DNA of 64,000 nucleotides from Castellaniella daejeonensis (GCF_039523555.1 NZ_BAAAFN010000006.1:430996-494995), one strand, 5' to 3'. Shown: positions 53,959 to 61,806, numbered from the stretch's first letter. Notes: a model not told the origin generated them from the sequence alone. Translations and numbers: made by a program.

Positions 53959-55029
53959 ATGCCCACCCTGTTCGATCCGCTCCAGCTCGGCGACCTGTCG
54001 CTGCCCAACCGCATCATCATGGCCCCTCTGACCCGCTGCCGGGCCGAACCCGGCCGCGTGCCCGGCGACCTGATGGTCGAATACTATCGCCAGCGCGCCG
54101 GTGCCGGCCTGATCTTCAGCGAAGCCACTGCCGTCTCCCCGATGGGCGTGGGCTACCCTGACACTCCGGGCATCTGGTCCGGCGAACAGGTCGAGGGCTG
54201 GAAGAAAGTCACGGCCGCCGTGCACGAGGCTGGCGGACGCATCATCCTGCAGCTCTGGCACGTGGGCCGTATTTCCGACCCCCTGTACCTGGACGGCGCG
54301 GCCCCGGTTGCGCCCAGCGCAATCCAGCCCGCCGGCACGGTCAGCCTGGTGCGGCCGAAAAAGGCCTACGTCACGCCCCGTGCCCTGGCCACCGATGAGA
54401 TCCCCGATATCGTCGAAGCCTACCGGCGCGGTGCCGAAAATGCCCTGGCGGCGGGATTCGACGGTGTCGAAATCCACGCGGCCAACGGCTACCTGATCGA
54501 CCAGTTCCTGCAGAGCCGCACCAATCGGCGCACCGACGCCTATGGCGGCCCGGTCGAGAACCGCGCCCGCCTGCTGCTGGAAATCACCGACGCAGTCCTG
54601 CAGGTCTGGGCCCCCGGCCGCGTGGGCGTCCACCTGTCGCCCCGGGGCGACAGCCACGACATGGGCGACGATCACCCCGGCGAGACTTTCGGCTATGTGG
54701 CCGAAGCGCTGGGCCGGCGCGGCATCGCCTTCCTGTGCCTGCGCGAATACGAAGGGCCCGACAGCCTGGCGCCGATGATGCGCGAGAAATTTCCGGGAAG
54801 CTTCATCGCCAACGAAGCCTTCGACAAGGACAAGGCATCCAGCTGGCTGGCGCAGGGACGCGCCGACGCGGTCGCCTTCGGCAAGCTGTTCATCGCCAAC
54901 CCCGACCTGCCCGCCCGCTTCGCCCTGGACGCACCACTGAACGCGCTCAGGCCGGAACTGTTCTACGCAGCGGGCGCCGAGGGCTACACCGATTACCCTG
55001 CACTGGAACGCTGCGGGGCCGACGCCTAG
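53959..55029 (+). CDS. Old yellow enzyme family alkene reductase (NemA-like)
   Basis: A 356-residue FMN enzyme. QLWHVGR, EIHAANGYLIDQFLQ (substrate-binding His and Asn) and RTDAYGGPVENRARL are signature sequences of the NemA/XenB group, which reduces activated alkenes, nitro compounds and nitrate esters with NAD(P)H. The C-terminal FIANPDLPARF is typical. Start at 53959 by family agreement. It precedes, but is not coupled to, the SMR genes. Confidence 0.93.
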   Translation: MPTLFDPLQLGDLSLPNRIIMAPLTRCRAEPGRVPGDLMVEYYRQRAGAGLIFSEATAVSPMGVGYPDTPGIWSGEQVEGWKKVTAAVHEAGGRIILQLWHVGRISDPLYLDGAAPVAPSAIQPAGTVSLVRPKKAYVTPRALATDEIPDIVEAYRRGAENALAAGFDGVEIHAANGYLIDQFLQSRTNRRTDAYGGPVENRARLLLEITDAVLQVWAPGRVGVHLSPRGDSHDMGDDHPGETFGYVAEALGRRGIAFLCLREYEGPDSLAPMMREKFPGSFIANEAFDKDKASSWLAQGRADAVAFGKLFIANPDLPARFALDAPLNALRPELFYAAGAEGYTDYPALERCGADA

Positions 55030-55137
55030 CCCGAAAGACCCGCACGACAGGGCGGCGGGCGGCGGCACTCCACCGACAGCCGGCCGGCCGCTGACTTTGG
55101 CGCCACGAGTGTCGTGCAGCCATTTCATCGGATCCAT

Positions 55138-55199
55138 CTGCATGCATATGCAAATAAATTGACGCGCCTTTTCCTATCTATTAATATGCATGTACATAC
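55138..55199 (+). promoter_or_regulatory. SMR promoter with candidate MarR sites
   Basis: TTGACG (55159-55164), 17-nt spacer, TAATAT (55182-55187) make a good sigma70 promoter. It is flanked by palindromic TGCATGCATATGCA (about 55140-55153) and ATGCATGTACAT (55186-55197). A similar GCATG-rich palindrome lies upstream of the marR gene (about 56050-56065). Confidence 0.6.
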
Positions 55200-55237
55200 A
55201 CTTTAATGATCGAAACCAGATCAAAGGAGCCATCACC

Positions 55238-55558
55238 ATGCATTGGATCCACCTCGGCATCGCCACGATCTTCGAAATCGCGGTGGCCCTGTCCGCCGGC
55301 AAGGCGAACGGATTCACCCACCCCGGATGGACGCTTGCCACGCTCGTGAGCGGCGCCATCGGTACTTTCTTTCTCAGCCTTGCACTGCTCACTTTCGACG
55401 TGGGCGTGGGCTACGCCATCTGGACTTCCATCGCGGGGGTCGGCGTCGTCGTCCTGGGTGCCCTGTTCTTCGGGCAGCGGCTGAGCGCGGCCAAGGCGCT
55501 CGGCATCCTGCTCGTCATCGGGGGCGTCGCCGGTCTACGGTTGAGCGGCGCGGCATGA
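55238..55558 (+). CDS. Small multidrug resistance (SMR) transporter, subunit 1
   Basis: A 106-residue protein with four membrane helices. The helix-1 Glu in ATIFEIAVALSAGKANGF is the conserved proton/substrate site of SMR proteins. It resembles the SugE/Gdx or paired-SMR group more than EmrE. AAAGGAG precedes the ATG at 55238. It is followed 55 bp later by a second SMR gene, suggesting an obligate heterodimer. Confidence 0.9.
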   Translation: MHWIHLGIATIFEIAVALSAGKANGFTHPGWTLATLVSGAIGTFFLSLALLTFDVGVGYAIWTSIAGVGVVVLGALFFGQRLSAAKALGILLVIGGVAGLRLSGAA

Positions 55559-55613
55559 GCCCCTGCCCCACAGGCTTCATTTCATCCCATCTGCTTTCCA
55601 GGAGGTAATCGTC

Positions 55614-56000
55614 ATGTCCATTCATCGAACCCGCCCGGGCAAGGGCCGCGCCTGGACCATGCTGCTGCTGGCCGGTGCCTTCGAAATCGGCTACGCGCTC
55701 AGCGTGGCGGGCAGCCAGGCCTTCACGCAATTGCGCTGGTCCATCGCCGCCGGGGCATTTTTCCTGCTCACGCTCTATGCGCTCAGCGTCGCGCTGAAGG
55801 CCATCGACGTGGGAATAGGCTATGCCGTCTGGGCCGGCATCGGCTCCGTGGGCGCGGCCGTGTTCGGCGGCTTCCTGCTGGACCAGCCCCTGACCTTTCC
55901 GCAGGCCTTCTGGCTGGCCGTCATCATCGCCGGCGTCATCTGGCTGAAACTGGCCGACAGCGTCCAGCTGCAGACATCGGGCGAACGGACACCGGCATGA
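55614..56000 (+). CDS. Small multidrug resistance (SMR) transporter, subunit 2
   Basis: A 128-residue SMR protein with a basic 15-residue N-terminal extension and four helices; the helix-1 Glu is kept (AGAFEIGYALSVAGSQAF). The helix-3 GYAVWAGIGSVGAAV matches the partner gene's GYAIWTSIAGVGVVV. AGGAGG precedes the ATG. The two proteins probably form one heteromeric pump controlled by the MarR regulator downstream. Confidence 0.9.
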   Translation: MSIHRTRPGKGRAWTMLLLAGAFEIGYALSVAGSQAFTQLRWSIAAGAFFLLTLYALSVALKAIDVGIGYAVWAGIGSVGAAVFGGFLLDQPLTFPQAFWLAVIIAGVIWLKLADSVQLQTSGERTPA

Positions 56001-56115
56001 TCATGGCCGTCGGACCGCACGCGACGCGATGCCGGCGGCCCTCTTCATTGCATGGGCATGCACATGAGAGAATGGATGCCTGATCGAACAGACATCCAGA
56101 AGGAGCATCCCCCCG

Positions 56116-56523
56116 GTGAAGTCGAAACACAGCGAGGCATGGCTCGGGCTGATCGGGATCGTCGCCCGGGTCGAGGCCGACCTGGGCAGAATGCTGCAGG
56201 CCCGGCACGGACTCGGCCTGACGGAATACCGGGCCCTGGAGATCCTGTCGCGTGCCCCGGATTCCGAACTGCGCATGCAGGATCTGGCCGCCCACCTGGG
56301 GCTGAACCAGAGTTCGGTTTCCCGGATGGTCGAACGCCTGGAACGCGCCGGCCTGGCCATCCGCGACCTGTGTCCCGACGACAAACGGGGGGTCTATGCG
56401 GTGCTGACCGAAGCGGGCCGGGCGTGCCTGGAGGCCGCGCGGCCGGACTACGAACAGGCGCTGGGATCGGCCCTGAAGAAGCACGGAGGCGAAAAGCTGC
56501 TTCCCGCGCGGGGCGCGGGCTGA
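56116..56523 (+). CDS. MarR-family transcriptional regulator
   Basis: A 135-residue winged-helix regulator: TEYRALEILSRAPDSELRMQDLAAHLGLNQSSVSRMVERLERAGL contains the recognition helix, and DKRGVYAVLTEAGRACL the wing. The start is GTG at 56116, behind AGGAG. It lies 115 bp after the SMR pair and probably represses it and itself. Confidence 0.9.
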   Translation: MKSKHSEAWLGLIGIVARVEADLGRMLQARHGLGLTEYRALEILSRAPDSELRMQDLAAHLGLNQSSVSRMVERLERAGLAIRDLCPDDKRGVYAVLTEAGRACLEAARPDYEQALGSALKKHGGEKLLPARGAG

Positions 56524-56566
56524 ACGCCCCGCCTCCGGCACAACCGGGCGCCGCGGGCGTGCCGGC

Positions 56567-57190
56567 CTATTCCAGGCTGGCGTCGATCAGGCGCGCCGCC
56601 ACGGCCGCCAGGTGCCGCACAGGCCCTTCGGGGCCGAGCATCTGGCTGGACACATAGGCGCCTTCCAGCAAGAGCTGCAGGCCGTCGCCCAGCGCCTCGG
56701 GATCGCGTGCGCCCATCCTGCGGGCCAGGTCGACCAGGCGCTCGCGCACCTTCTGCTTGTTGGCCACCGCCACCTGCCGGGCAGGATGGCCGGGCTCGGG
56801 GTATTCGACGCAGGCGTTGGTCAGGCCACAGCCCCTGTATCCCGGCAGGCCCGTGCGTTCGGCCAGCCCGGTGAAATAGGCCAGGATCTGCGCGCGCGGA
56901 TCGCCCGGGTGGGCATCCGCCGCCGCATCGAAACGGCGCCAGAATTCGTGCTCGTAATCCCGCAGATAGGCCGCGGCCAGTTCGTCCTTCGAGGAAAAGG
57001 AACGATAGAGGCTGGGTTTGGTCACGCCGGCCTCGGCCACGATGGCATCCACACCGACCGCCCGGATCCCCTGGTGGTAGAACAGATCCCGCGCACTGCG
57101 GCGGATGCGGTCGGCCGCCCGCGGCGATGCGGTCTTCGGTTCGCGCCCCTGGTCATCAGGCTGCGATGTGGCTCGCGGTGTCATTTTCAT
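56567..57190 (-). CDS. TetR-family transcriptional regulator
   Basis: A 207-residue regulator. The N-terminal helix-turn-helix (RIRRSARDLFYHQGIRAVGVDAIVAEAGVTKPSLYRSFSSKDEL) spans about residues 28-72; the C-terminal part is the ligand domain, similar to the LmrA/YxaF group. ATG at 57190 is taken; a second in-frame ATG lies two codons later. It is divergent from the MFS gene with two matching operators between them, so it probably controls both. Confidence 0.92.
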   Translation of the reverse strand: MKMTPRATSQPDDQGREPKTASPRAADRIRRSARDLFYHQGIRAVGVDAIVAEAGVTKPSLYRSFSSKDELAAAYLRDYEHEFWRRFDAAADAHPGDPRAQILAYFTGLAERTGLPGYRGCGLTNACVEYPEPGHPARQVAVANKQKVRERLVDLARRMGARDPEALGDGLQLLLEGAYVSSQMLGPEGPVRHLAAVAARLIDASLE

Positions 57191-57198
57191 GATTCTGC

Positions 57199-57255
57199 TT
57201 GACGATGTTACTGACCAGTACGTATTATAGTCCGTCCCGAACGTACCGATCAGTA
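57199..57255. promoter_or_regulatory. Divergent promoters with two TetR-type operators
   Basis: For the MFS gene, TTGACG (57199-57204), 18-nt spacer, TATTAT (57223-57228). On the minus strand TATAAT (57229-57224) serves tetR. The 12-bp sites TACTGACCAGTA (57209-57220) and TACCGATCAGTA (57244-57255) fit TACYGRYCRGTA and lie 35 bp apart. Their 20-bp surroundings form one large inverted repeat. Confidence 0.8.
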
Positions 57256-57262
57256 ACATCGC

Positions 57263-58561
57263 ATGCCTTCTTCCACACATCCCCCCCATTCCGCCCCCAT
57301 TCCCCGCCTGGGCCAGCGCTACGCATTCGTGGTGGTCGGCATCATCTTTCTCTGCCTGCTGTTCTCGGCCGGGCTGCGCGCCACGCCCAGCGTGCTGCTC
57401 GATCCGCTGGAGCAGTCCTTCGGCTGGAGCCGGGCAACCATTTCGCTGGCGGCAGCCATCGGCATCTTCTTCTACGGCATGGTGGGCCCCTTTGCCGCGG
57501 CCGCCATGGACCATTTCGGCCTGCGCCGCGTGCTGCTGACGGCCCTGGTCGTGATGGCGGCATCTTCAGCCGCCAGCGCCTACATGACCCAGACCTGGCA
57601 CCTGATCGCCCTGTGGGGGTTCTTCTCGGGCATCGGGTCGGGCGCCGTCGCCGCCGTGCTGGGCGCCACCATCGCCAACCGCTGGTTCGTCAAGCACCGC
57701 GGCCTGGCCATGGGGATCCTGACGGCCAGCACCGCCACCGGCAACCTGGTCTTCCTGCCCCTGCTGGCCGCCCTGGCTTCGTCCGGCGACTGGACGCGCG
57801 CCGTCTGGGCCGTGGCCATCGCCATGACACTCATGGTTCCCCTGGTCTGGCGGCTGGTGCCCGACAGCCCCGCCAGCGTGGGTCTGCTGCCCTACGGCAG
57901 CGATCCGTCCGCCTCGCCCGTGCCTCCGGCGCCGCGCACCGGCCTGCTGGCCGCAACCTTCGGCGCGCTCGGGCGCGCCAGCCGCACCCGTGCCTTCTGG
58001 TTCCTGTTCGCCACGTTCTGGGTCTGCGGCTTCACCACCAACGGCCTGGTGGGCACGCACCTGATCGCAATGTGCGGCGACCACGGCATCGCTGCGGTCC
58101 AGGCGGCAGGCCTGCTGGCGCTGATGGGCGTGTTCGACCTGGTTGGGACCACGGCCTCGGGCTGGCTCACCGACCGCTACGACCCCCGCAAGCTGCTGTT
58201 CGTCTACTACGGCCTGCGCGGCATCTCGCTGATGGTGCTGCCCTACACCGACTTCTCGCTCTACAGCCTGTCCATCTTCGCCATCTTCTACGGCCTGGAC
58301 TGGATCGCCACCGTGCCGCCCACACTGCGCCTGGCCACCGATATCTTCGGCGACCGCGACGCCCCCGTGGTGTTCGGCTGGATCGTGGCCGGCCACCAGA
58401 TCGGCGCCGCCACCGCCGCATGGATGGGCGGCTTCGTCCGCGAGGTTTCGGGAAGCTACCTGATGGCCTTCGTGCTCTCGGGGGCCACCGGCATCGCCGC
58501 CGCCGTGATCGCGCTGATGATCAAGCGCCAGCGCGCAGGGGGTGTGCTGGCGACGGCCTGA
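57263..58561 (+). CDS. MFS transporter (oxalate/formate antiporter-like family)
   Basis: A 432-residue MFS carrier with twelve predicted helices and a central cytosolic loop near residue 215. DPLEQSFGWSRATISLAAAIGIFFYGMVGP at the N-terminus and GWLTDRYDPRKLLFVYYGLRG in the second half are typical of the monocarboxylate/OFA-like group. It has no strong ribosome site (ATG at 57263, leader about 28 nt). Divergent from its likely TetR repressor. Substrate unknown. Confidence 0.9.
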   Translation: MPSSTHPPHSAPIPRLGQRYAFVVVGIIFLCLLFSAGLRATPSVLLDPLEQSFGWSRATISLAAAIGIFFYGMVGPFAAAAMDHFGLRRVLLTALVVMAASSAASAYMTQTWHLIALWGFFSGIGSGAVAAVLGATIANRWFVKHRGLAMGILTASTATGNLVFLPLLAALASSGDWTRAVWAVAIAMTLMVPLVWRLVPDSPASVGLLPYGSDPSASPVPPAPRTGLLAATFGALGRASRTRAFWFLFATFWVCGFTTNGLVGTHLIAMCGDHGIAAVQAAGLLALMGVFDLVGTTASGWLTDRYDPRKLLFVYYGLRGISLMVLPYTDFSLYSLSIFAIFYGLDWIATVPPTLRLATDIFGDRDAPVVFGWIVAGHQIGAATAAWMGGFVREVSGSYLMAFVLSGATGIAAAVIALMIKRQRAGGVLATA

Positions 58562-58581
58562 GGGCGGTTGGTGTCGGAAAG

Positions 58582-58618
58582 CAAACAGGCCCTTGTGAAC
58601 CAGGGGCCTGTTTGTTTT
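58582..58618 (+). terminator. Rho-independent terminator of the MFS gene
   Basis: A 10-bp stem (58583-58592 with 58604-58613) with an 11-nt loop, followed by a T-rich tail. Confidence 0.88.
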
Positions 58619-58621
58619 GAA

Positions 58622-58643
58622 TCTGGCGGAGAGGGTGGGATTC
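58622..58643 (-). repeat. Short copy of the tRNA-Ser 3' end (old attachment site)
   Basis: These 22 bp are identical to 60501-60522, which is the 3' end of the tRNA-Ser(CGA) fragment. They form a direct repeat around a small island (58644-60500) and mark its far junction. Confidence 0.8.
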
Positions 58644-58701
58644 AGGTTTCTTTCCGCATCAACAGTCAGAATGTAACTGCTTCGAACAACAGGAGGGCAC
58701 G

Positions 58702-59358
58702 ATGAGGAGAATGAGGATCGCGGCGCTGGCCGCTGCAGTGCTGGCCCTGGCCGGTTGCAAGACCACCGTCAACAGTGAGATCGCCGTCAGCGAGCTGCAG
58801 GGCGGACAATCGAAGGAATTGCCCGGCGATCTGTACGTCGAGGTCGCCAGTTGCAACGATTTCGAGGACTCGCGCAAGCCGTCCAAAACTCTGCTGGATG
58901 TGCAGCAGAAGATTCCGGGCGTGTTCCCGACAGCCGTCTACAAAGAATGCTTCCGGCAGAAGATGGACTCCTACGCCCACTTCTCCATGCCGCTGTTCCT
59001 AGACCTGGACAAGGACGGTAAGCTCGGGTCCGAACAGACAATCAATGTGATCTCGAACGACACAGCGATGCTTGGCTTGGCCGTGCCTGACGCGCTGCAG
59101 AAGCAGATCGCCAGCGCGAAAAAGGACGCGCTCGGATCCCTGGATCTGTCGGTCCTGGTGAAGGTCACAAACGACACCAAGGAAGAATTCCGGTTCGTCG
59201 TGGGCGCCGCCTATATCGATGACCACCCGGTCACCGATCGAGTCCTGGTGGCGCCAGCCGGGGCTTCGTTTGTCGTGCGTCTGTCCGATGTTGCCGTAGA
59301 CGCAGCGGTGGCTGGACAGAATCCAGCCGTCCTGAAAGTGGCGCCGCCCAAAAGCTGA
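58702..59358 (+). CDS. Predicted lipoprotein (DUF7424-like), island-encoded
   Basis: A 218-residue protein with a signal peptide and lipobox (VLALAGC, Cys near residue 19). The mature part begins KTTVNSEIAVSELQGG. I think it belongs to DUF7424, a phage/island-associated lipoprotein family, but am not certain. AGGAGG precedes the ATG at 58702. It sits alone between the att repeat and a terminator. Function unknown. Confidence 0.75.
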   Translation: MRRMRIAALAAAVLALAGCKTTVNSEIAVSELQGGQSKELPGDLYVEVASCNDFEDSRKPSKTLLDVQQKIPGVFPTAVYKECFRQKMDSYAHFSMPLFLDLDKDGKLGSEQTINVISNDTAMLGLAVPDALQKQIASAKKDALGSLDLSVLVKVTNDTKEEFRFVVGAAYIDDHPVTDRVLVAPAGASFVVRLSDVAVDAAVAGQNPAVLKVAPPKS

Positions 59359-59375
59359 TCCAAGAACGGCCCCCA

Positions 59376-59400
59376 GCCGCCCTCCGGGGCGGCGTTTTCC
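59376..59400 (+). terminator. Rho-independent terminator of the island lipoprotein gene
   Basis: A GC stem (59376-59382 with 59387-59393) followed by GTTTTCC, 18 bp after the stop codon. Confidence 0.8.
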
Positions 59401-59403
59401 TTC

Positions 59404-59679
59404 CTACGCGTGCTTCCTGGCTACCGCCTTCTTCAAGACCTCATTCATCCGGGTCTGCCAGCCCGGGCCGCCGGCCTTGAAGGCATCGATCACAGCCTTG
59501 TCGTAGCGGATCGTCACGGCGACTTTGGGGCTTGCCAGGCGCGGGCGCCCTCCCCGCTTCTTCAGCTGCTTGAACTCTTCGGCGCCCAACTCATAGGTAT
59601 CTGGATCCGCTGCAATGCCGCGATTGATCGCCGCATCCTCTTCGGGCGTGGGCATGATCAGCTTACGTTTGCTCGACAT
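59404..59679 (-). CDS. brnA: BrnA-type antitoxin
   Basis: A 91-residue protein. The C-terminal half (VAVTIRYDKAVIDAFKAGGPGWQTRMNEVLKKAV) is the ribbon-helix-helix DNA-binding domain typical of BrnA. It neutralises BrnT and usually represses the operon. ATG at 59679 overlaps the brnT coding end by 17 bp; toxin-first gene order is normal for this system. Confidence 0.92.
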   Translation of the reverse strand: MSSKRKLIMPTPEEDAAINRGIAADPDTYELGAEEFKQLKKRGGRPRLASPKVAVTIRYDKAVIDAFKAGGPGWQTRMNEVLKKAVARKHA

Positions 59680-59932
59680 AGTTCCGTACCTCTCGTGAAT
59701 TGGCCTTGCGCAGACTGATGACGTGCATCTTGTCTGCACGCTGCGTGAACACCACGCAGTACAAGCGGTCGTCGATAACCGCGTAGCCGATTTCCCGAAC
59801 CTCGCCGTAGTCCTGGCGGGTGTCGGGCCTGGCCATCACCTCCGGCCAATCAATCTCCTGAGCCAGTGATAGCGAGACGCCGTGCTTGCGCTGGTTGCTG
59901 CTGTCTTTGGCTGGGTCGAAGGTGCTTTCCAT
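59663..59932 (-). CDS. brnT: BrnT-type toxin (RelE-like ribonuclease fold)
   Basis: An 89-residue protein matching BrnT: TFDPAKDSSNQRKHGVSL at the N-terminus, IGYAVIDDRLYCVVFTQRADKMHVISLRKANSREVRNY at the C-terminus. BrnT is an RNase that blocks translation until bound by BrnA. The ATG at 59932 lies about 7 nt from the -10 box, so the message may be leaderless. Confidence 0.92.
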   Translation of the reverse strand: MESTFDPAKDSSNQRKHGVSLSLAQEIDWPEVMARPDTRQDYGEVREIGYAVIDDRLYCVVFTQRADKMHVISLRKANSREVRNYVEQT

Positions 59933-59938
59933 AGAATT

Positions 59939-59967
59939 ATTGTAGCTACGCAAATATCGATAGGCAA
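59939..59967 (-). promoter_or_regulatory. Promoter of brnT-brnA
   Basis: TTGCCT (59967-59962), 17-nt spacer, TACAAT (59944-59939). TGTAGCTAC and TGTAGTTAC repeats at about 59941-59949 and 59976-59984 are candidate BrnA sites. Confidence 0.6.
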
Positions 59968-60000
59968 GCTATTTTTGTAGTTACAGAATCAGAACCGCCC

Positions 60001-60026
60001 AAGCCGCCCACCGGGCGGCTTTTTTG
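60001..60026 (+). terminator. Orphan rho-independent terminator
   Basis: A GC stem (AGCCGCCC with GGGCGGCT) followed by six T. No plus-strand gene precedes it now, so it is probably left from a deleted gene. Confidence 0.7.
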
Positions 60027-60072
60027 TGGGCACTCCGTTTGCGCTAAATATACGTGACACATAGCCACTGGG

Positions 60073-60343
60073 CTACGCGAATCGCTCCAGCGTAGCCTGA
60101 ACCTGGATCCTGTGCTTGTGGTTCGATAGCGCCGGGAGCTTGACGGCCAGCCACTGCTTCGCAACTTCGCTGAACGTGGGCGCGGCCGCAATAGTCTCGC
60201 TGCCAGCCACCCTGTTGATAGTTGGCCCGTCAGGACTTCAGCCCCGTGGGGGCCACGTACAGATACAACCCGCCGGCATCCCCGAGCTTGCAGGGCTTTT
60301 CCTTGGGCTTTGCGCTTTCCACCTGGCGGGCGGTGAGGGCCAT
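60073..60343 (-). pseudogene. int: Remnant of a P4-type tyrosine integrase
   Basis: From the ATG at 60343 the translation MALTARQVESAKPKEKP and then KLGDAGGLYLYVAPTGLKS matches the N-terminal DUF4102 domain of P4-family integrases. It ends at a TGA (codon 38), where the family normally has Trp. After a deletion and frameshift, APTFSEVAKQWLAVKLPAL and LERFA (about 60213-60076) match the core-binding domain, ending in TAG. The catalytic domain is gone. It starts 160 bp from the tRNA-Ser 3' end and points away from it, the normal geometry for these integrases. Confidence 0.85.
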
Positions 60344-60500
60344 GGTATCGATCTACTTGGTGCCACGGGCGATACCATGATTGTCGGCTGGTTTGGGCAG
60401 TATCGTCCGGGACTGTCCGAGACGAATATAGACTGTAAGTCCTGGAGAATCAAAGGCAAAAAATAACCGCCGGGACCTTGCGGGCCTCGGCGGCACTAAT

Positions 60501-60564
<64 letters not shown>

Positions 60565-60639
60565 CACCACATAGCAATACCTGAAACAGAAATCCCTTAT
60601 TTATCAACGCCATTCCGACGCTATCCAAACTTCATATTA

Positions 60640-60655
60640 CTGTATTTTCATACAG
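60640..60655. promoter_or_regulatory. LexA box near the attachment site
   Basis: CTGTATTTTCATACAG has the form CTGT-N8-ACAG. It lies 41 bp before a plus-strand terminator and 75 bp from the tRNA fragment, with no clear gene under it. The promoter elements around it are weak. Confidence 0.55.
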
Positions 60656-60695
60656 CATTTCATCTATTCAGGTCACGGATTGGTCACACCACCCT

Positions 60696-60719
60696 GCCCG
60701 CCCCAGCGCGGGCGTTTTT
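60696..60719 (+). terminator. Rho-independent terminator in the prophage end
   Basis: A 6-bp GC stem (60696-60701 with 60708-60713), then GTTTTT. It lies 40 bp after the LexA box and before the LexA-controlled gene. Confidence 0.7.
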
Positions 60720-60812
60720 GTGTCCGGCGCCCTGCCCTGGCGCTGCCGATCGGATCGCTGCTGCATTCGGGATGCCGCTTTGGAAGGCACTGCGGGAGAT
60801 GCAGAATCCCGC

Positions 60813-60848
60813 TTGATGGCCAATCCAGAAAACTGTATAAAAATACAG
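60813..60848 (+). promoter_or_regulatory. LexA-controlled promoter of the prophage gene at 60870
   Basis: TTGATG (60813-60818), 17-nt spacer, TATAAA (60836-60841). A LexA box CTGTATAAAAATACAG (60833-60848) covers the -10. The start site falls about 22 nt before the ATG. Confidence 0.82.
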
Positions 60849-60869
60849 CTATTTACAAGGGCCACCATC

Positions 60870-61160
60870 ATGTACACGATCACCCTTCAAGACGCACCCG
60901 CCGACATAACCGAACTGGCGCGGGCCCATGCCGAACACATCTTCCGACGAACACTGGAGCGCGCCCTTGGCGGCCCGGAGCAGGTGCTTGCGGCCTACAA
61001 GGCCTGGACGACGGCGGAGGACACCGCAGAAGATGAGATGGCGCCCGAGGATGTCGCGCTGGCCAAGCGGTGGATCGCTGCGGCTGGGCGTGCGCGGGGC
61101 GATGCGTTCCAGGCCATGGGGGAGACGGAGGCTTGGTTTGAGGTTAGGATTGAGCGGTAA
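60870..61160 (+). CDS. Small LexA-controlled prophage protein (unknown function)
   Basis: A 96-residue protein I do not recognise, mostly helical and acidic (EDTAEDEMAPEDVALAKRW), without membrane segment or Cys. It begins MYTITLQDAPADITELARAHAEHIFRRTLERALGG. AAGGG precedes the ATG. An SOS promoter lies directly upstream, so it is probably made on DNA damage, when the prophage is induced. G/C-rich codons suggest long residence in this type of host. Confidence 0.7.
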   Translation: MYTITLQDAPADITELARAHAEHIFRRTLERALGGPEQVLAAYKAWTTAEDTAEDEMAPEDVALAKRWIAAAGRARGDAFQAMGETEAWFEVRIER

Positions 61161-61230
61161 AACCACACCAACACCACAACATCAACCAATAAACTAAATA
61201 AAACCACTGAATGATGAGGCCTTCATAACT

Positions 61231-61806
61231 ATGTTCTTAGGATTAGGCAAAGACGAGTGGGAAATAGTAAGCGCAATCTCGGCAATCTTTGGTGTTTTAG
61301 TTACCGCCTCCGCTGTCGGCGTTTCGCTTTGGCTTGCCCTCAGGACTGAACGATATAAGCTAAAAATACACCTTGGGATTAGGGTTCTAATAACAGAAGG
61401 ATCTCCGAATCGTGATGAATATCTGTGCTTTGATGTTGTAAATTGTGGAAGGAGAATTGTAAAAATCAGTGGATTTGGTTGGCAAATGGGTCGTAGAAAA
61501 AAGAACAGAAGACACTGGATTCAAATTATGAGATCAACATCAATCAACCCAAGCCTACCCAAAACCCTCGATGACGGAGAGAATGCAATTTGGTTAGCCC
61601 CACTACACAATTTCTTAAAAGATGAAAATCAATTCAGAACCACCGACGGAAAAGCAGACTTCAATAGTCTGCGAGGAATCGTACTCACATCCACAGGGCA
61701 AGAATTCCTAGTTCGTCCCGAACCGCTTCTCCTTAAAAAAATAATCGAATTTGATCAAAAATCCATTTCGCAAAACGAGAAACCCCCATCTTCTGACGAA
61801 GCCTAG
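61231..61806 (+). CDS. AT-rich membrane-anchored protein (unknown function)
   Basis: A 191-residue protein with one N-terminal membrane helix (about 12-36) and a soluble, basic rest. No family recognised. Its base composition is far more AT-rich than anything else in the window, with many AAA/AAT/TTT codons, a sign of recent transfer (a prophage 'moron'). The ribosome site is weak (GAGG 12 bases before ATG 61231). It lies between the SOS gene and the Rap1a-like gene. Confidence 0.7.
   Translation: MFLGLGKDEWEIVSAISAIFGVLVTASAVGVSLWLALRTERYKLKIHLGIRVLITEGSPNRDEYLCFDVVNCGRRIVKISGFGWQMGRRKKNRRHWIQIMRSTSINPSLPKTLDDGENAIWLAPLHNFLKDENQFRTTDGKADFNSLRGIVLTSTGQEFLVRPEPLLLKKIIEFDQKSISQNEKPPSSDEA

Noticed and set aside
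55030..55237. Guanidine riboswitch before the SMR genes
   Set aside because: No ykkC-like or paired ACGR-loop hairpins were recognised; palindromic operators are the better reading.
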